16,031 bases of DNA from JADYZU01 sp964443055 (GTDB lineage Bacteria; Pseudomonadota; Alphaproteobacteria; Rhodobacterales; Rhodobacteraceae). The stretch's first letter is position 1. Every line of letters begins with the position of its first letter. A model generated the notes under the pieces. That model saw nothing but the letters and a program-made list of their open reading frames with translations. It made no database searches and was not told where the DNA came from. Shown here piece after piece: positions 1 through 7,915 of this stretch. The stretch spans positions 1 through 16,031 of the forward strand of contig CAYUBT010000044.1 of the NCBI GenBank assembly GCA_964443055.1, given 5' to 3'. A program made the translations under genes and the position numbers.

Positions 1-1
1 G

Positions 2-1261
2 GCCGCATTGCGGTCGGCAGCGGTGATTGCACTGGCGGTTGCGGGGGGCGAAGCCTTCGCCCAGGGGGTCGAGGTAACCGTCGTCTCGGGTGCCGTCGGC
101 AATGCAGTCGCGAATTTCGAGGCGCTCGTCGCCCCGTGGGAGGAGGCGACAGGCAATACGGCGGTGCTCGTGCCGATGCCGGCCTCCACGACCGACCAGT
201 TCGGACAATACCGCCTCTGGCTCGCCGCGCAGAACGGCGACATCGATCTCTACCAGACCGACGTGATCTGGGCACCGCAGCTCGCCGATCATTTCGTCGA
301 CCTGCGCCCGGCCGCCGAGGAGGCCGGGCTCATCGAGGCCAATTTCCCCTCGATCATCGAATCGCAGACGGTGGATGGCCGCCTCGTGGCGCTGCCGATC
401 TTCACCGACGCGCCCGCGCTCTACTATCGCACCGACCTGCTCGAGAAATACGACGCCGAGGTTCCGACCACCTGGGCGGAGATGACCGAGACAGCGCAGC
501 GCATCATGGAAGGTGAGCGCGCGGACGGAAATTCCGACATGTGGGGCTTCGTCTTCCAGGGCAACGCCTATGAGGGGCTGACCTGCGATGCGCTCGAATG
601 GGTGAAGTCCTACGGCGGCGGCCAGATCATCGAGGCCGATGGCACGATCTCGATCAACAACGAGAATGCCGCCGACGCGCTGACCATGGCGGCCTCCTGG
701 GTCGGCACGATCAGCCCCGAGGGCGTGCTCGCCTATATGGAAGAGGAATCGCGCGGCGTCTGGCAGACCGGCAATTCCGTCTTCATGCGCAACTGGCCCT
801 ATGCCTATCTTCTGGGCAACAGCGACGACTCGGCCGTGAAGGATCTCTTCGACGTGGCCCCGCTGCCCGCCGGGCCCGAGGGCACGTCCGCGGCCACTCT
901 GGGCGGCTGGAACATTGCCGTCTCGAACTATTCCGACAACCAGGAAGCGGCGATCAGCCTCGCGCTCTATATGGGCTCGGCCGAGGCGCAAAAGCAGCGC
1001 GCGATCAACGAAGGCAACCTGCCGACGATCCAGTCGCTCTACGAGGACGAGGATGTCCTCGCCGCCAACCCCTACATGGCCCGCTGGCAGGACGTGTTCC
1101 TGAACGCCGTGCCGCGCCCGTCCGCACCCGCCGGAGCCGCCTACAACGAAGTCTCGACGCTGTTCTTCACGGCTGTTCACAGCGTGATCTCGGGCGAGGC
1201 GGACGCAGCGGATGCACTTGCCGATCTGCAGATGGACCTCGAGGATCTGCTCGAGGACTGA
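2..1261 (+). CDS. thuE: Sugar ABC transporter substrate-binding protein, ThuE-like (5' end cut by window)
   Basis: Periplasmic solute-binding protein of a carbohydrate ABC importer (family 1, maltose/trehalose type). It would capture the sugar and deliver it to the permease pair encoded next door. The visible N-terminus is the hydrophobic part of a signal peptide ending in AFA before QGVEV, so the mature protein starts about 19 codons into the window. The frame is open to the left edge, and the TTG at 8 is probably an internal leucine, so the real start lies upstream. ThuE-like stretches include QYRLWLAAQNGDIDLYQTD, WAPQLADHFVDL, FTDAPALYYR, MWGFVFQG, GLTCDALEW, GVWQTGNSVFMRNWPYAY and LGGWNIAVS. 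About 400 mature residues is normal for the family. Trehalose, maltose or sucrose would be usual ligands of this subfamily, but the ligand cannot be read from the sequence. Family call is firm, substrate is inference. Confidence 0.9.
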   Translation, partial: AALRSAAVIALAVAGGEAFAQGVEVTVVSGAVGNAVANFEALVAPWEEATGNTAVLVPMPASTTDQFGQYRLWLAAQNGDIDLYQTDVIWAPQLADHFVDLRPAAEEAGLIEANFPSIIESQTVDGRLVALPIFTDAPALYYRTDLLEKYDAEVPTTWAEMTETAQRIMEGERADGNSDMWGFVFQGNAYEGLTCDALEWVKSYGGGQIIEADGTISINNENAADALTMAASWVGTISPEGVLAYMEEESRGVWQTGNSVFMRNWPYAYLLGNSDDSAVKDLFDVAPLPAGPEGTSAATLGGWNIAVSNYSDNQEAAISLALYMGSAEAQKQRAINEGNLPTIQSLYEDEDVLAANPYMARWQDVFLNAVPRPSAPAGAAYNEVSTLFFTAVHSVISGEADAADALADLQMDLEDLLED

Positions 1262-1273
1262 TGCACCCGATCA

Positions 1274-1297
1274 GGAACGGCCTTTCGGGGCCGTTCC
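1274..1297 (+). other. Hairpin after the binding-protein gene
   Basis: A perfect 9-bp stem, GGAACGGCC (1274-1282) with GGCCGTTCC (1289-1297), and a 6-base TTTCGG loop, 12 bases after the thuE stop. It lacks its own T-run. In binding-protein transcripts such a hairpin commonly protects the 3' end from exonucleases; that role is inferred. Confidence 0.6.
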
Positions 1298-1298
1298 G

Positions 1299-1367
1299 TG
1301 CCCTGCCTGCATGGGGGCGGCCTCCCGTTTTTTTGATGGCCGGAAATGGTGAGTGGCAGGCAGGGCA
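1299..1367 (+). repeat. 12-bp inverted repeat enclosing the terminator
   Basis: TGCCCTGCCTGC (1299-1310) and GCAGGCAGGGCA (1356-1367) are perfectly complementary and enclose 45 bases that include the intrinsic terminator. In RNA the outer stem and the terminator stem can form together. This looks like a folded intercistronic element that sets the ratio of binding protein to permease mRNA. Confidence 0.6.
1313..1334 (+). terminator. Intrinsic terminator between thuE and thuF
   Basis: GGGGG (1313-1317), loop CGGC, CTCCC (1322-1326) with one G-U pair, then G and seven T (1328-1334). This is a canonical stem plus U-tract inside an operon, so it probably stops part of the transcription after the binding protein. 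It lies inside the loop of a larger inverted repeat whose arms are 1299-1310 and 1356-1367. Confidence 0.75.
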
Positions 1368-1404
1368 TCCCTACCCCTGAACGGAAGCGAGGGCAGGCGG
1401 CAGG

Positions 1405-2379
1405 ATGACGACATATCCCGCAAGCCACGGCGCGCGTGCCGGAGTCAGCCTGCAACAGCAGCGAGCGCGCGCGGCCTTCTGGTTCCTCGCCCCGATGCTC
1501 GTCATGCTGGCCTTCGTCGCCGCCTGGCCGCTGTTCCGCTCGATCACCCTCTCCTTCACGGACGCGAGCGCGGACACGATCTTCAACGGCAACTGGGACT
1601 GGGTCGGCTGGAAGAACTACGCCGAGGCCCGGGTCCGCTCGAACGGCGAGATCCGCTGGCGCGGGGTGCTGGTCGATGCCAAATGGTGGAATGCCGTCTG
1701 GAACACCCTGCGCTTCTCGGTGATGTCGGTCGCGCTCGAGACGATCCTCGGCCTTCTCGTCGCACTTGTGCTGAACGCCGAATTTCGCGGCCGCTCGCTC
1801 GTGCGCGCCGCCGTACTCGTCCCCTGGGCGATCCCGACCATCGTTTCGGCCAAGATGTGGGGATGGATGCTCAATGACCAGTACGGCATCATCAACGACA
1901 TGCTGCTGCGGCTGCATCTCATCGCCCAGCCCATCGCCTGGACCGCCCGGCCCGACACGGCGATGACCGCCGTCCTGATCGTCGATGTCTGGAAGACCAC
2001 GCCCTTCATGGCATTGCTGATCCTTGCCGGGCTGCAGATGGTCCCGCGCGACATGTATGAAGCCGCGCGTCTCGACGGTGTGCATCCGATGCGGGTCTTC
2101 TGGCGCGTGACCCTGCCGCTGATCCGCCCGGCGATCATGGTGGCGGTGATCTTCCGGCTGCTGGACGCCCTGCGCATCTTCGACCTGATCTATGTCCTGA
2201 CACCGCGCTCCGAGGGAACGATCACCATGTCGGTGATCGCCTTCCAGAACATCCGCGAATTCGGCAGATATGCCGAAGGCTCGGCACAATCCTCGATCCT
2301 GTTCCTGATCATCGCGGTCTTCGTCACGCTCTATATCTGGATCGGCAAGGTCGACCTGACCGGGGAGCGCAGCCGGTGA
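1405..2379 (+). CDS. thuF: Sugar ABC transporter permease, ThuF-like
   Basis: Inner-membrane permease of the MalF type, 324 residues, one half of the translocation channel. Hydrophobic segments lie at roughly 24-45, 103-125, 134-155, 186-210, 242-265 and 297-315, giving the expected six helices. The cytoplasmic EAA loop that docks on the ATPase is visible from EAARLDGVHP (219-228) to LPLIRP (237-242). WAIPTIVSAKMWGWMLNDQ (141-159) and VWKTTPFMALL (195-205) are strongly ThuF-like. The ATG at 1405 follows a purine-rich stretch (GAGGGCAGGCGGCAGG). Its stop overlaps the GTG start of the next permease, so the two are translationally coupled. Substrate is assigned only by family resemblance. Confidence 0.9.
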   Translation: MTTYPASHGARAGVSLQQQRARAAFWFLAPMLVMLAFVAAWPLFRSITLSFTDASADTIFNGNWDWVGWKNYAEARVRSNGEIRWRGVLVDAKWWNAVWNTLRFSVMSVALETILGLLVALVLNAEFRGRSLVRAAVLVPWAIPTIVSAKMWGWMLNDQYGIINDMLLRLHLIAQPIAWTARPDTAMTAVLIVDVWKTTPFMALLILAGLQMVPRDMYEAARLDGVHPMRVFWRVTLPLIRPAIMVAVIFRLLDALRIFDLIYVLTPRSEGTITMSVIAFQNIREFGRYAEGSAQSSILFLIIAVFVTLYIWIGKVDLTGERSR

Positions 2380-3338
2380 CCGCCGCTATTGCCGCCGTCC
2401 TCTGGGTGCTGGTGAAATTCGCGATCTTCCTGATCGTCGCGCTCGGGCTGGCCGTGCCCTTCTATTTCGCCGTTCTGGTCAGCACCGAGCGCGAAGGCAG
2501 CACGCGCGGGGTCGGTACGGTGCTGTGGCGCGTGGTCTTCTGGCTGATCGTCGCGGCGATCGTCTTCGCCTCGGTCTTTCCCTTCTATTACGCGATCCTC
2601 TCGAGCCTCAAATCCGGCACCGCACTCTTCCGGGTGAACTACCTGCCCGAGAGCTTCAACCTCGCCAATTATCGCCAGGTCCTGACCACAGCGAGTTTCC
2701 TTGCCTCGATCTGGAACTCGATCTTCATCGCCACGATCACCGTGGGCGCGGCGCTGCTGCTGGCGGTCACCGCCTCCTACGCGCTGGCGCGTGTGCGGTT
2801 CAGGGGGCGCGGGCTGCTCCTGATGACCATTCTCGCCGTGTCGATGTTCCCCCAGATTGCGGTTTTGTCGGGACTCTATGAACTGGTGACATGGCTCGGC
2901 CTCTACAACCGGCCCTGGGCGCTGATCCTGTCCTACACGATCTTCACCCTGCCCTTCACCGTCTGGGTGCTCACCACCTTCATGCGCGACCTCCCCGTCG
3001 AGATCGAGGAGGCCGCGATCATGGACGGGGCCAGTCCCTGGATCATCATCACCCGCGTGTTCATGCCGCTGCTGTGGCCCGCACTGGTGACGACCGGGCT
3101 TCTCGCCTTCATCGGTGCGTGGAACGAGTTTCTCTTCGCACTCACCTTCACCATCTCCGAGAACCAGCGCACCGTGCCGGGTGCCAGCGCGCTGTTCAGC
3201 GGCGCGAGCGTGCAGGAGATTCCCTGGGGGCCGATCATGGCGGCAAGCGTGATCGTCACGGTGCCGCTCATCCTCCTCGTCCTCATATTCCAGCGCAAGA
3301 TCGTGGCGGGCCTCACCGCCGGCGGCGTGAAAGGCTGA
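2376..3338 (+). CDS. thuG: Sugar ABC transporter permease, ThuG-like, with an extra N-terminal helix
   Basis: Second permease, MalG type, 320 residues. The GTG start at 2376 overlaps the thuF stop by four bases (GTGA) and has GGGGAG eight bases upstream. The EAA loop runs from EEAAIMDGASPW (211-222) to PLLWP (231-235). Usual helices are seen at about 52-74, 113-138, 146-165, 182-201, 236-258 and 287-305. There is an additional hydrophobic stretch at about 9-35 that standard MalG/ThuG proteins of about 275-300 residues lack, so this one probably has seven helices. It pairs with the ThuF-like protein to form the channel. Confidence 0.88.
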   Translation: MTAAIAAVLWVLVKFAIFLIVALGLAVPFYFAVLVSTEREGSTRGVGTVLWRVVFWLIVAAIVFASVFPFYYAILSSLKSGTALFRVNYLPESFNLANYRQVLTTASFLASIWNSIFIATITVGAALLLAVTASYALARVRFRGRGLLLMTILAVSMFPQIAVLSGLYELVTWLGLYNRPWALILSYTIFTLPFTVWVLTTFMRDLPVEIEEAAIMDGASPWIIITRVFMPLLWPALVTTGLLAFIGAWNEFLFALTFTISENQRTVPGASALFSGASVQEIPWGPIMAASVIVTVPLILLVLIFQRKIVAGLTAGGVKG

Positions 3339-3344
3339 TTGTCC

Positions 3345-4352
<1,008 letters not shown>

Positions 4353-4361
4353 CGGCAGGCC

Positions 4362-5294
4362 ATGGCTGAACCATTCGTTGCCGCCGTGGACGGCGGCGGC
4401 TCCAAGACGGCCGCAATCATCGCCTGGCGCGACGGCAGGTTGCGCCGCACGCCGGAACTGGGCGGTAGCAACCCCCAGGACAATCCCGAATGGAACCGTG
4501 TGCTCGATGCGGCGCTGGTGCCGCTGGCCGGGGCGGATCATGTCGCGGTGGGGCTCGGCGGCTTTGGCGAGGTGCCCGAGGTGGACGCCCGCATCCGGGC
4601 GCGGGTCGAGGCCATGCTCGGCAAGCGCGCCACGGTCATGAACGATGTGGCACTCGCCGCCCGGGCGGCATTTCCTGCGGGCGGCGGGGTGCTGGTCCTG
4701 TCAGGCACCGGCTCGATGGCGGTTGCGGCCGGGCCGAAGGCCGTCGTGCGCGCGGGCGGCTGGGGCGATCTCTTTTCGGACGAGGGTTCGGCCTTCTGGA
4801 TCGGGCGCGAGGCGCTGGCCCTGGCCGGCCGCGAGCGCGACGGAGTGATCCCCGACCGGGGCCTTGCCCGTGCACTCGAGGCGCGGCTCGGGCTGACGGG
4901 TCACGGCCATTACGCACTTCTAGGCTGGGCGCTGGCGCAGCCCCACCCGCGTTCCGACGTGGCGCGGCTTGCCCGCATCATCGACGATCTCGCCGAGGAC
5001 GGACTCGCACCCGCCCGCGACATCCTTGCGGCGGCCGCACGGGAACTGTCGCTCCTCGCCCATGCCGCGGCGCATCAGGCGGGGCTGGCCGGCCCCCGGC
5101 CCTGGGCACATGCCGGGTCGGTCTTCTACAGCCGGACCTTCTGCGACGCGATCACCCGCCATCTCGCCGCCCCGCCGGTGATGCCCGAGGCAGGTGCATT
5201 GGCCGGCGGCCTGATCCTCGCCGCCGAAGCGGCGGGCTGGACCGTGGGCGAGAACTGGCGGGCGAAGGTGCGGGGAGCGTTGCGCACGTCCTGA
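4362..5294 (+). CDS. BadF/BadG/BcrA/BcrD-type sugar kinase (N-acetylglucosamine/glucosamine kinase-like)
   Basis: An ASKHA-fold ATPase of 310 residues, most like bacterial GlcNAc or glucosamine kinases. The phosphate-1 loop is DGGGSKT (10-16), a conserved ND pair lies at 94-95 (candidate catalytic Asp95), and phosphate-2 is LSGTGS (113-118). The family block GGWGDLFSDEGSAFWIGREA lies at 132-151. The adenosine region is AHAGSVFYS (249-257), followed by PEAGALAGGLILA (275-287). It would phosphorylate the imported sugar or a hydrolysis product in the cytoplasm using ATP. It lies 9 bases behind the ATPase gene and ends the operon. Activator ATPases of dehydratases share this family, but the transporter context favours a sugar kinase. 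The exact sugar is unknown. Confidence 0.82.
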   Translation: MAEPFVAAVDGGGSKTAAIIAWRDGRLRRTPELGGSNPQDNPEWNRVLDAALVPLAGADHVAVGLGGFGEVPEVDARIRARVEAMLGKRATVMNDVALAARAAFPAGGGVLVLSGTGSMAVAAGPKAVVRAGGWGDLFSDEGSAFWIGREALALAGRERDGVIPDRGLARALEARLGLTGHGHYALLGWALAQPHPRSDVARLARIIDDLAEDGLAPARDILAAAARELSLLAHAAAHQAGLAGPRPWAHAGSVFYSRTFCDAITRHLAAPPVMPEAGALAGGLILAAEAAGWTVGENWRAKVRGALRTS

Positions 5295-5303
5295 ACCTTT
5301 CCG

Positions 5304-5331
5304 TTGCCCACACGCCGCGCCGCCATGTAAT
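5304..5331 (+). promoter_or_regulatory. Candidate sigma-70-type promoter for the leader ORF and glycosyltransferase
   Basis: TTGCCC (5304-5309), a 16-base spacer and TGTAAT (5326-5331, one mismatch to TATAAT), placed between the kinase stop and a strong ribosome-binding sequence. It would start transcription near 5338. Assigned by eye from consensus only. Confidence 0.4.
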
Positions 5332-5354
5332 GAACGGCCAGAGAGGGGTCGGAG

Positions 5355-5450
5355 ATGAAAACCGTCAAAGCAATCCCGCATCAGGAGAGGGATCGCCCCA
5401 GAGGTACGCCGCCCGCGTTTCGCGTGATCGTCACGCCTGCGGACCATTGA
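5355..5450 (+). CDS. 31-residue leader ORF overlapping the next start
   Basis: A short ORF, ATG at 5355 and TGA at 5448-5450, with a good ribosome-binding stretch GAGGGG (5343-5348) six bases before the start. The peptide begins MKTVKAIPHQERDRP, is basic, and has no membrane segment or domain I recognise. Its stop shares bases with the TTG that opens the glycosyltransferase frame (TTGA, 5447-5450). The TTG has only a weak ribosome site of its own, so reading this ORF probably feeds ribosomes to it. It could instead be the true N-terminus of the glycosyltransferase separated by a frameshift. Whether the peptide has a function of its own is unknown. Confidence 0.4.
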   Translation: MKTVKAIPHQERDRPRGTPPAFRVIVTPADH

Positions 5451-6427
5451 CCGCCTTCACCATCCTTGCCGTCGCGCAGGCCGGGCGGCTGCAATATGAG
5501 GCGGTGCTGCTTGCAGCCTCCCTGCGCCGCGCCGCGCCGGGGTTTGCCGGGCGGCTGGTGGTGGCCGAGCCGCAACCGGGGCCGCGCTGGCCCGGCGATC
5601 CACGCCTGCCGGACGTGACGCGCGACGCGCTTGCCGCATTGGGGGCCGAGGTCGTCCCCTTCGAGAACCTCCATTTCGGTGCAAGCTACCCCCATGGCAA
5701 CAAGATCGAGGCGCTCGCCGCCCTGCCCGGGGGCGAGCCGTTTCTCTTTCTCGACACCGACACGCTGATCCTTGGCGATATTGGCGCGGTTCCGTTCGAT
5801 TTCACCCGCCCCGCCGCCTCGATGCGGCGCGAGGGGACCTGGCCGAAACCCCTGCCCGGCTGGCCGGGTCATGCGGCGGTCTGGGGTTCGCTTTACCGGC
5901 GGTTCGGCCTGGATTTTGACGGCTCGCTCGATATGGCCCACCCGCCGGACGACTGGCGGCGTTACCTCTATTTCAATGCGGGCTGGTTCTTCGGCCACGA
6001 CCCGGCCGCGTTCGGCGCGCGCTTCGCCGGATATGCCACCGAAATTCGCGACGACCCGCCGCCCGAACTGGCCGGCCAGAAGCTCGATCCCTGGCTCGAT
6101 CAGGTGGCGCTGCCGCTGGTGATCCATTCACTGGGAGGGGGGCGTCCCGGGCCGGAACTGACGGGCCTCGACGGCAATGCAACCTGCCACTGGCGGCTTC
6201 TGCCGCTGCTCTATGCGCGCGAGAGCGAGCGGGCGGTCGTGATGCTCGAGGATATCGCCCGCGACCCCGCGCTTGCGCCCGCATTCGAGGGGTGGGAAGC
6301 CCTGCGGCGCATGGTCCACGGGGGCGACGGCGCGCGGGCGCGGGCGCTCTTCGACCGCGCCGCCCTGCCACCTGAAGAGCGCGACATCCGCCAGCGCCTG
6401 CGCCGCGAGGGACTCTGGCTGCGCTGA
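5447..6427 (+). CDS. Glycosyltransferase-like protein (nucleotide-sugar transferase fold)
   Basis: A protein of 326 residues counted from the TTG at 5447. It starts TAFTILAVAQAGRLQYEAVLLA, a typical first beta-strand and helix of a GT-A glycosyltransferase. HGNKIEAL (83-90) and the metal-binding DxD signature in FLDTDTLILGDI (101-112) match GT8-like enzymes. YFNAGWFFG further on is the acceptor-side stretch often seen as FNSGV in that class. No signal peptide or membrane helix is visible, so it should act in the cytoplasm on an unknown acceptor. No ATG in this frame gives a sensible N-terminus: an in-frame ATG near 5332 would add residues of low-complexity shadow character. The family call is moderate and no specific reaction can be given. 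Confidence 0.6.
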   Translation: MTAFTILAVAQAGRLQYEAVLLAASLRRAAPGFAGRLVVAEPQPGPRWPGDPRLPDVTRDALAALGAEVVPFENLHFGASYPHGNKIEALAALPGGEPFLFLDTDTLILGDIGAVPFDFTRPAASMRREGTWPKPLPGWPGHAAVWGSLYRRFGLDFDGSLDMAHPPDDWRRYLYFNAGWFFGHDPAAFGARFAGYATEIRDDPPPELAGQKLDPWLDQVALPLVIHSLGGGRPGPELTGLDGNATCHWRLLPLLYARESERAVVMLEDIARDPALAPAFEGWEALRRMVHGGDGARARALFDRAALPPEERDIRQRLRREGLWLR

Positions 6428-6429
6428 CA

Positions 6430-6491
6430 GTGTTCCGGCTCGAGAACACACGGGAGAACATTGTTCCGTCTTTCGGCAAGTACCGGAACAC
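6430..6491 (+). repeat. Cluster of five TGTTC/GAACA half-sites
   Basis: TGTTC at 6431 and 6462, and GAACA at 6444, 6456 and 6486. The central pair forms GAACA-T-TGTTC (6456-6466), and the outer pair extends to perfect 9-bp arms, GTGTTCCGG and CCGGAACAC. The cluster sits about 65-125 bases upstream of the metY -35 element. It could be an operator or simply the fold of a terminator. Confidence 0.5.
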
Positions 6492-6498
6492 CTGTTTT
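6462..6498 (+). terminator. Probable terminator after the glycosyltransferase gene
   Basis: TGTTCCG (6462-6468) pairs with CGGAACA (6484-6490) over a 15-base loop, followed by CCTGTTTT (6491-6498). An alternative longer-range stem pairs GTGTTCCGG (6430-6438) with CCGGAACAC (6483-6491) and uses the same right arm. The element lies before the metY promoter, so it fits the end of the preceding transcript. Confidence 0.45.
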
Positions 6499-6555
6499 CG
6501 CAATCCGCCCCCTCTCCCGGACCGATACTTATTTTTCATGCAGGGCCGGAGGTGA

Positions 6556-6583
6556 TTGTCACCGCCCGCGCCCATCATAGAAT
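6556..6583 (+). promoter_or_regulatory. Candidate sigma-70-type promoter of metY
   Basis: TTGTCA (6556-6561) and TAGAAT (6578-6583), each one mismatch from consensus, with a 16-base spacer. The predicted start near 6590 leaves a leader of about 30 bases, too short for a SAM riboswitch. The in-frame ATG at 6582 lies inside the -10 box, which rules it out as the metY start if this promoter is used. Confidence 0.6.
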
Positions 6584-6598
6584 GCGTGCGACCGCAGG

Positions 6599-6618
6599 AA
6601 AGGACGCAAAAGGACGCA
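6599..6618 (+). repeat. Tandem 10-bp repeat carrying a duplicated ribosome-binding site
   Basis: AAAGGACGCA occurs twice head to tail (6599-6608 and 6609-6618) just before the metY ATG. Each copy contains AAGGA. The proximal copy has six bases to the start codon, the normal spacing, and the distal copy has sixteen. It supports the ATG at 6621 as the start. Confidence 0.8.
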
Positions 6619-6620
6619 AG

Positions 6621-7907
6621 ATGACACGCGAACAAGGATTCGACACACTCCAGATCCATGCCGCCACCGAGCCGGACCCGGCCACCGGCGCGCGCCAGAT
6701 CCCGATCTACCAGACCACCGCCTATGTCTTCAAAGACGCGGATCATGCCGCACGGCTCTTCAACCTTGAAGAAGTCGGCAACATCTATTCACGCCTGACC
6801 AACCCGACCGTCTCGGCGCTGGCCGGGCGCATCGCCGCACTTGAGGGCGGGGCAGGTGCGTTCTGCTGCTCCTCGGGCCATGCGGCGCAGATCATGGCGT
6901 TCTTCCCGCTGATGGAGCCGGGACGCAATGTCGTCGCCTCGACAAGGCTTTACGGCGGCACCGTCCAGCAGCTCACCAACACGTTCCGCAAGTTCGGCTG
7001 GAGCGCGAAATTCGTCGACATCGACGACACCGACGCCCTGCGTGCCGCCATCGACGAGGACACCCGCGCGATCTTCTGCGAGTCGATCGCCAACCCTGGC
7101 GGCCATGTGGCCGACCTGCCCGCACTCGCGAAAATTGCCGACGAGGCGGGTGTGCCGCTGGTGGTCGACAATACCTCGGCCTCGCCCTGGCTGTGCCGCC
7201 CGATCGAACATGGCGCGACCATCGTCGTGCATTCGGTAACGAAATATCTCACCGGCAACGGCACGGTCACCGGCGGTGTCGTGGTTGATTCGGGCAAGTT
7301 CGACTGGTCGGCCTCCGACAAGTTCCCCTCGCTCTCGGGGCCGGAACCCGCCTATCACGGGCTGAAGTTCCACGAGGCGCTTGGCCCCATGGCTTTCACC
7401 TTCTGGGGCATCGCCATCGGTCTGCGCGACCTCGGCATGACCATGAACCCGCAGGGCGCGCATTACTCGCTGATGGGGATCGAGACGCTGTCGCTGCGCA
7501 TGGAGCGCCATGTCGAAAACGCCGTGAAGGTGGCGACCTGGCTTGAGGGCCACGCAGGTGTCGAGGCGGTCACCTACGCGGGTCTGCCGTCGTCCCCCTC
7601 GCATGCGCGGGCGGAAAAGCTCCTGCCACGGGGCGCGGGCGCGCTGTTCACGGTGGCGCTCAACGGTGGCTATGATGCGGCTGTGAAATTCGTGGGCGCG
7701 CTGGAGCTGTTCAGCCATGTAGCCAACCTTGGCGACACCCGCAGTCTGGTCATCCACCCGGCCTCGACCACCCACCGGCAGCTTTCGGCCGAGGGCCGCG
7801 CGGCTGCGGGTGCGGCGGATAACGTCGTGCGGCTGTCCATCGGGATCGAGAATGTCGAAGACATCATCGCCGATCTCGAACAGGCGCTTGCGGCCGCTGC
7901 GGCCTGA
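6621..7907 (+). CDS. metY: O-acetylhomoserine sulfhydrylase (aminocarboxypropyltransferase)
   Basis: A cytoplasmic PLP enzyme of the Cys/Met metabolism family, 428 residues, the usual MetY length. It makes homocysteine from O-acetylhomoserine and sulfide in methionine synthesis. The start region GFDTLQIHAATEPDPATGARQIPIYQTTAY is typical. YSRLTNPT (56-63) supplies phosphate-binding residues from the neighbouring subunit, VVDNT (181-185) carries Asp183 that pairs with the PLP ring nitrogen, and HSVTKYLTGNG (204-214) carries Lys208 for the Schiff base. NLGDTRSLVIHPASTTH near the end is the conserved substrate-carboxylate segment. The ATG at 6621 was chosen for its duplicated ribosome site and because upstream frame lies in the promoter. 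It is a single-gene unit. The related MetZ (O-succinylhomoserine) enzymes are shorter, so the acetyl form is favoured. Confidence 0.93.
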   Translation: MTREQGFDTLQIHAATEPDPATGARQIPIYQTTAYVFKDADHAARLFNLEEVGNIYSRLTNPTVSALAGRIAALEGGAGAFCCSSGHAAQIMAFFPLMEPGRNVVASTRLYGGTVQQLTNTFRKFGWSAKFVDIDDTDALRAAIDEDTRAIFCESIANPGGHVADLPALAKIADEAGVPLVVDNTSASPWLCRPIEHGATIVVHSVTKYLTGNGTVTGGVVVDSGKFDWSASDKFPSLSGPEPAYHGLKFHEALGPMAFTFWGIAIGLRDLGMTMNPQGAHYSLMGIETLSLRMERHVENAVKVATWLEGHAGVEAVTYAGLPSSPSHARAEKLLPRGAGALFTVALNGGYDAAVKFVGALELFSHVANLGDTRSLVIHPASTTHRQLSAEGRAAAGAADNVVRLSIGIENVEDIIADLEQALAAAAA

Positions 7908-7915
7908 CCGGACCC

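Noticed and set aside
1177..2289. 370-codon - strand frame opposite thuE/thuF
   Set aside because: His/Asp/Arg/Gln-rich composition typical of the complement of permease codons, with no domain. It would also cross the terminator structure.
4490..5446. Upstream extension of the glycosyltransferase frame through the kinase gene
   Set aside because: The translated extension is Arg/Gly-rich shadow of the kinase in another frame. Only the part after about 5447 looks like protein.
6430..6466. LexA (SOS) operator
   Set aside because: The alphaproteobacterial LexA site is a GTTC-N7-GTTC type direct repeat. The half-sites here are inverted or wrongly spaced, and the downstream gene is not a DNA-repair gene.
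6273..6620. N-terminal extension of metY
   Set aside because: It overlaps the end of the glycosyltransferase gene and the metY promoter. The family N-terminus begins at the ATG at 6621.
6428..6620. SAM-type riboswitch before metY
   Set aside because: SAM-II riboswitches often precede such genes in alphaproteobacteria, but I do not see their conserved core. The best promoter leaves a leader of only about 30 bases.
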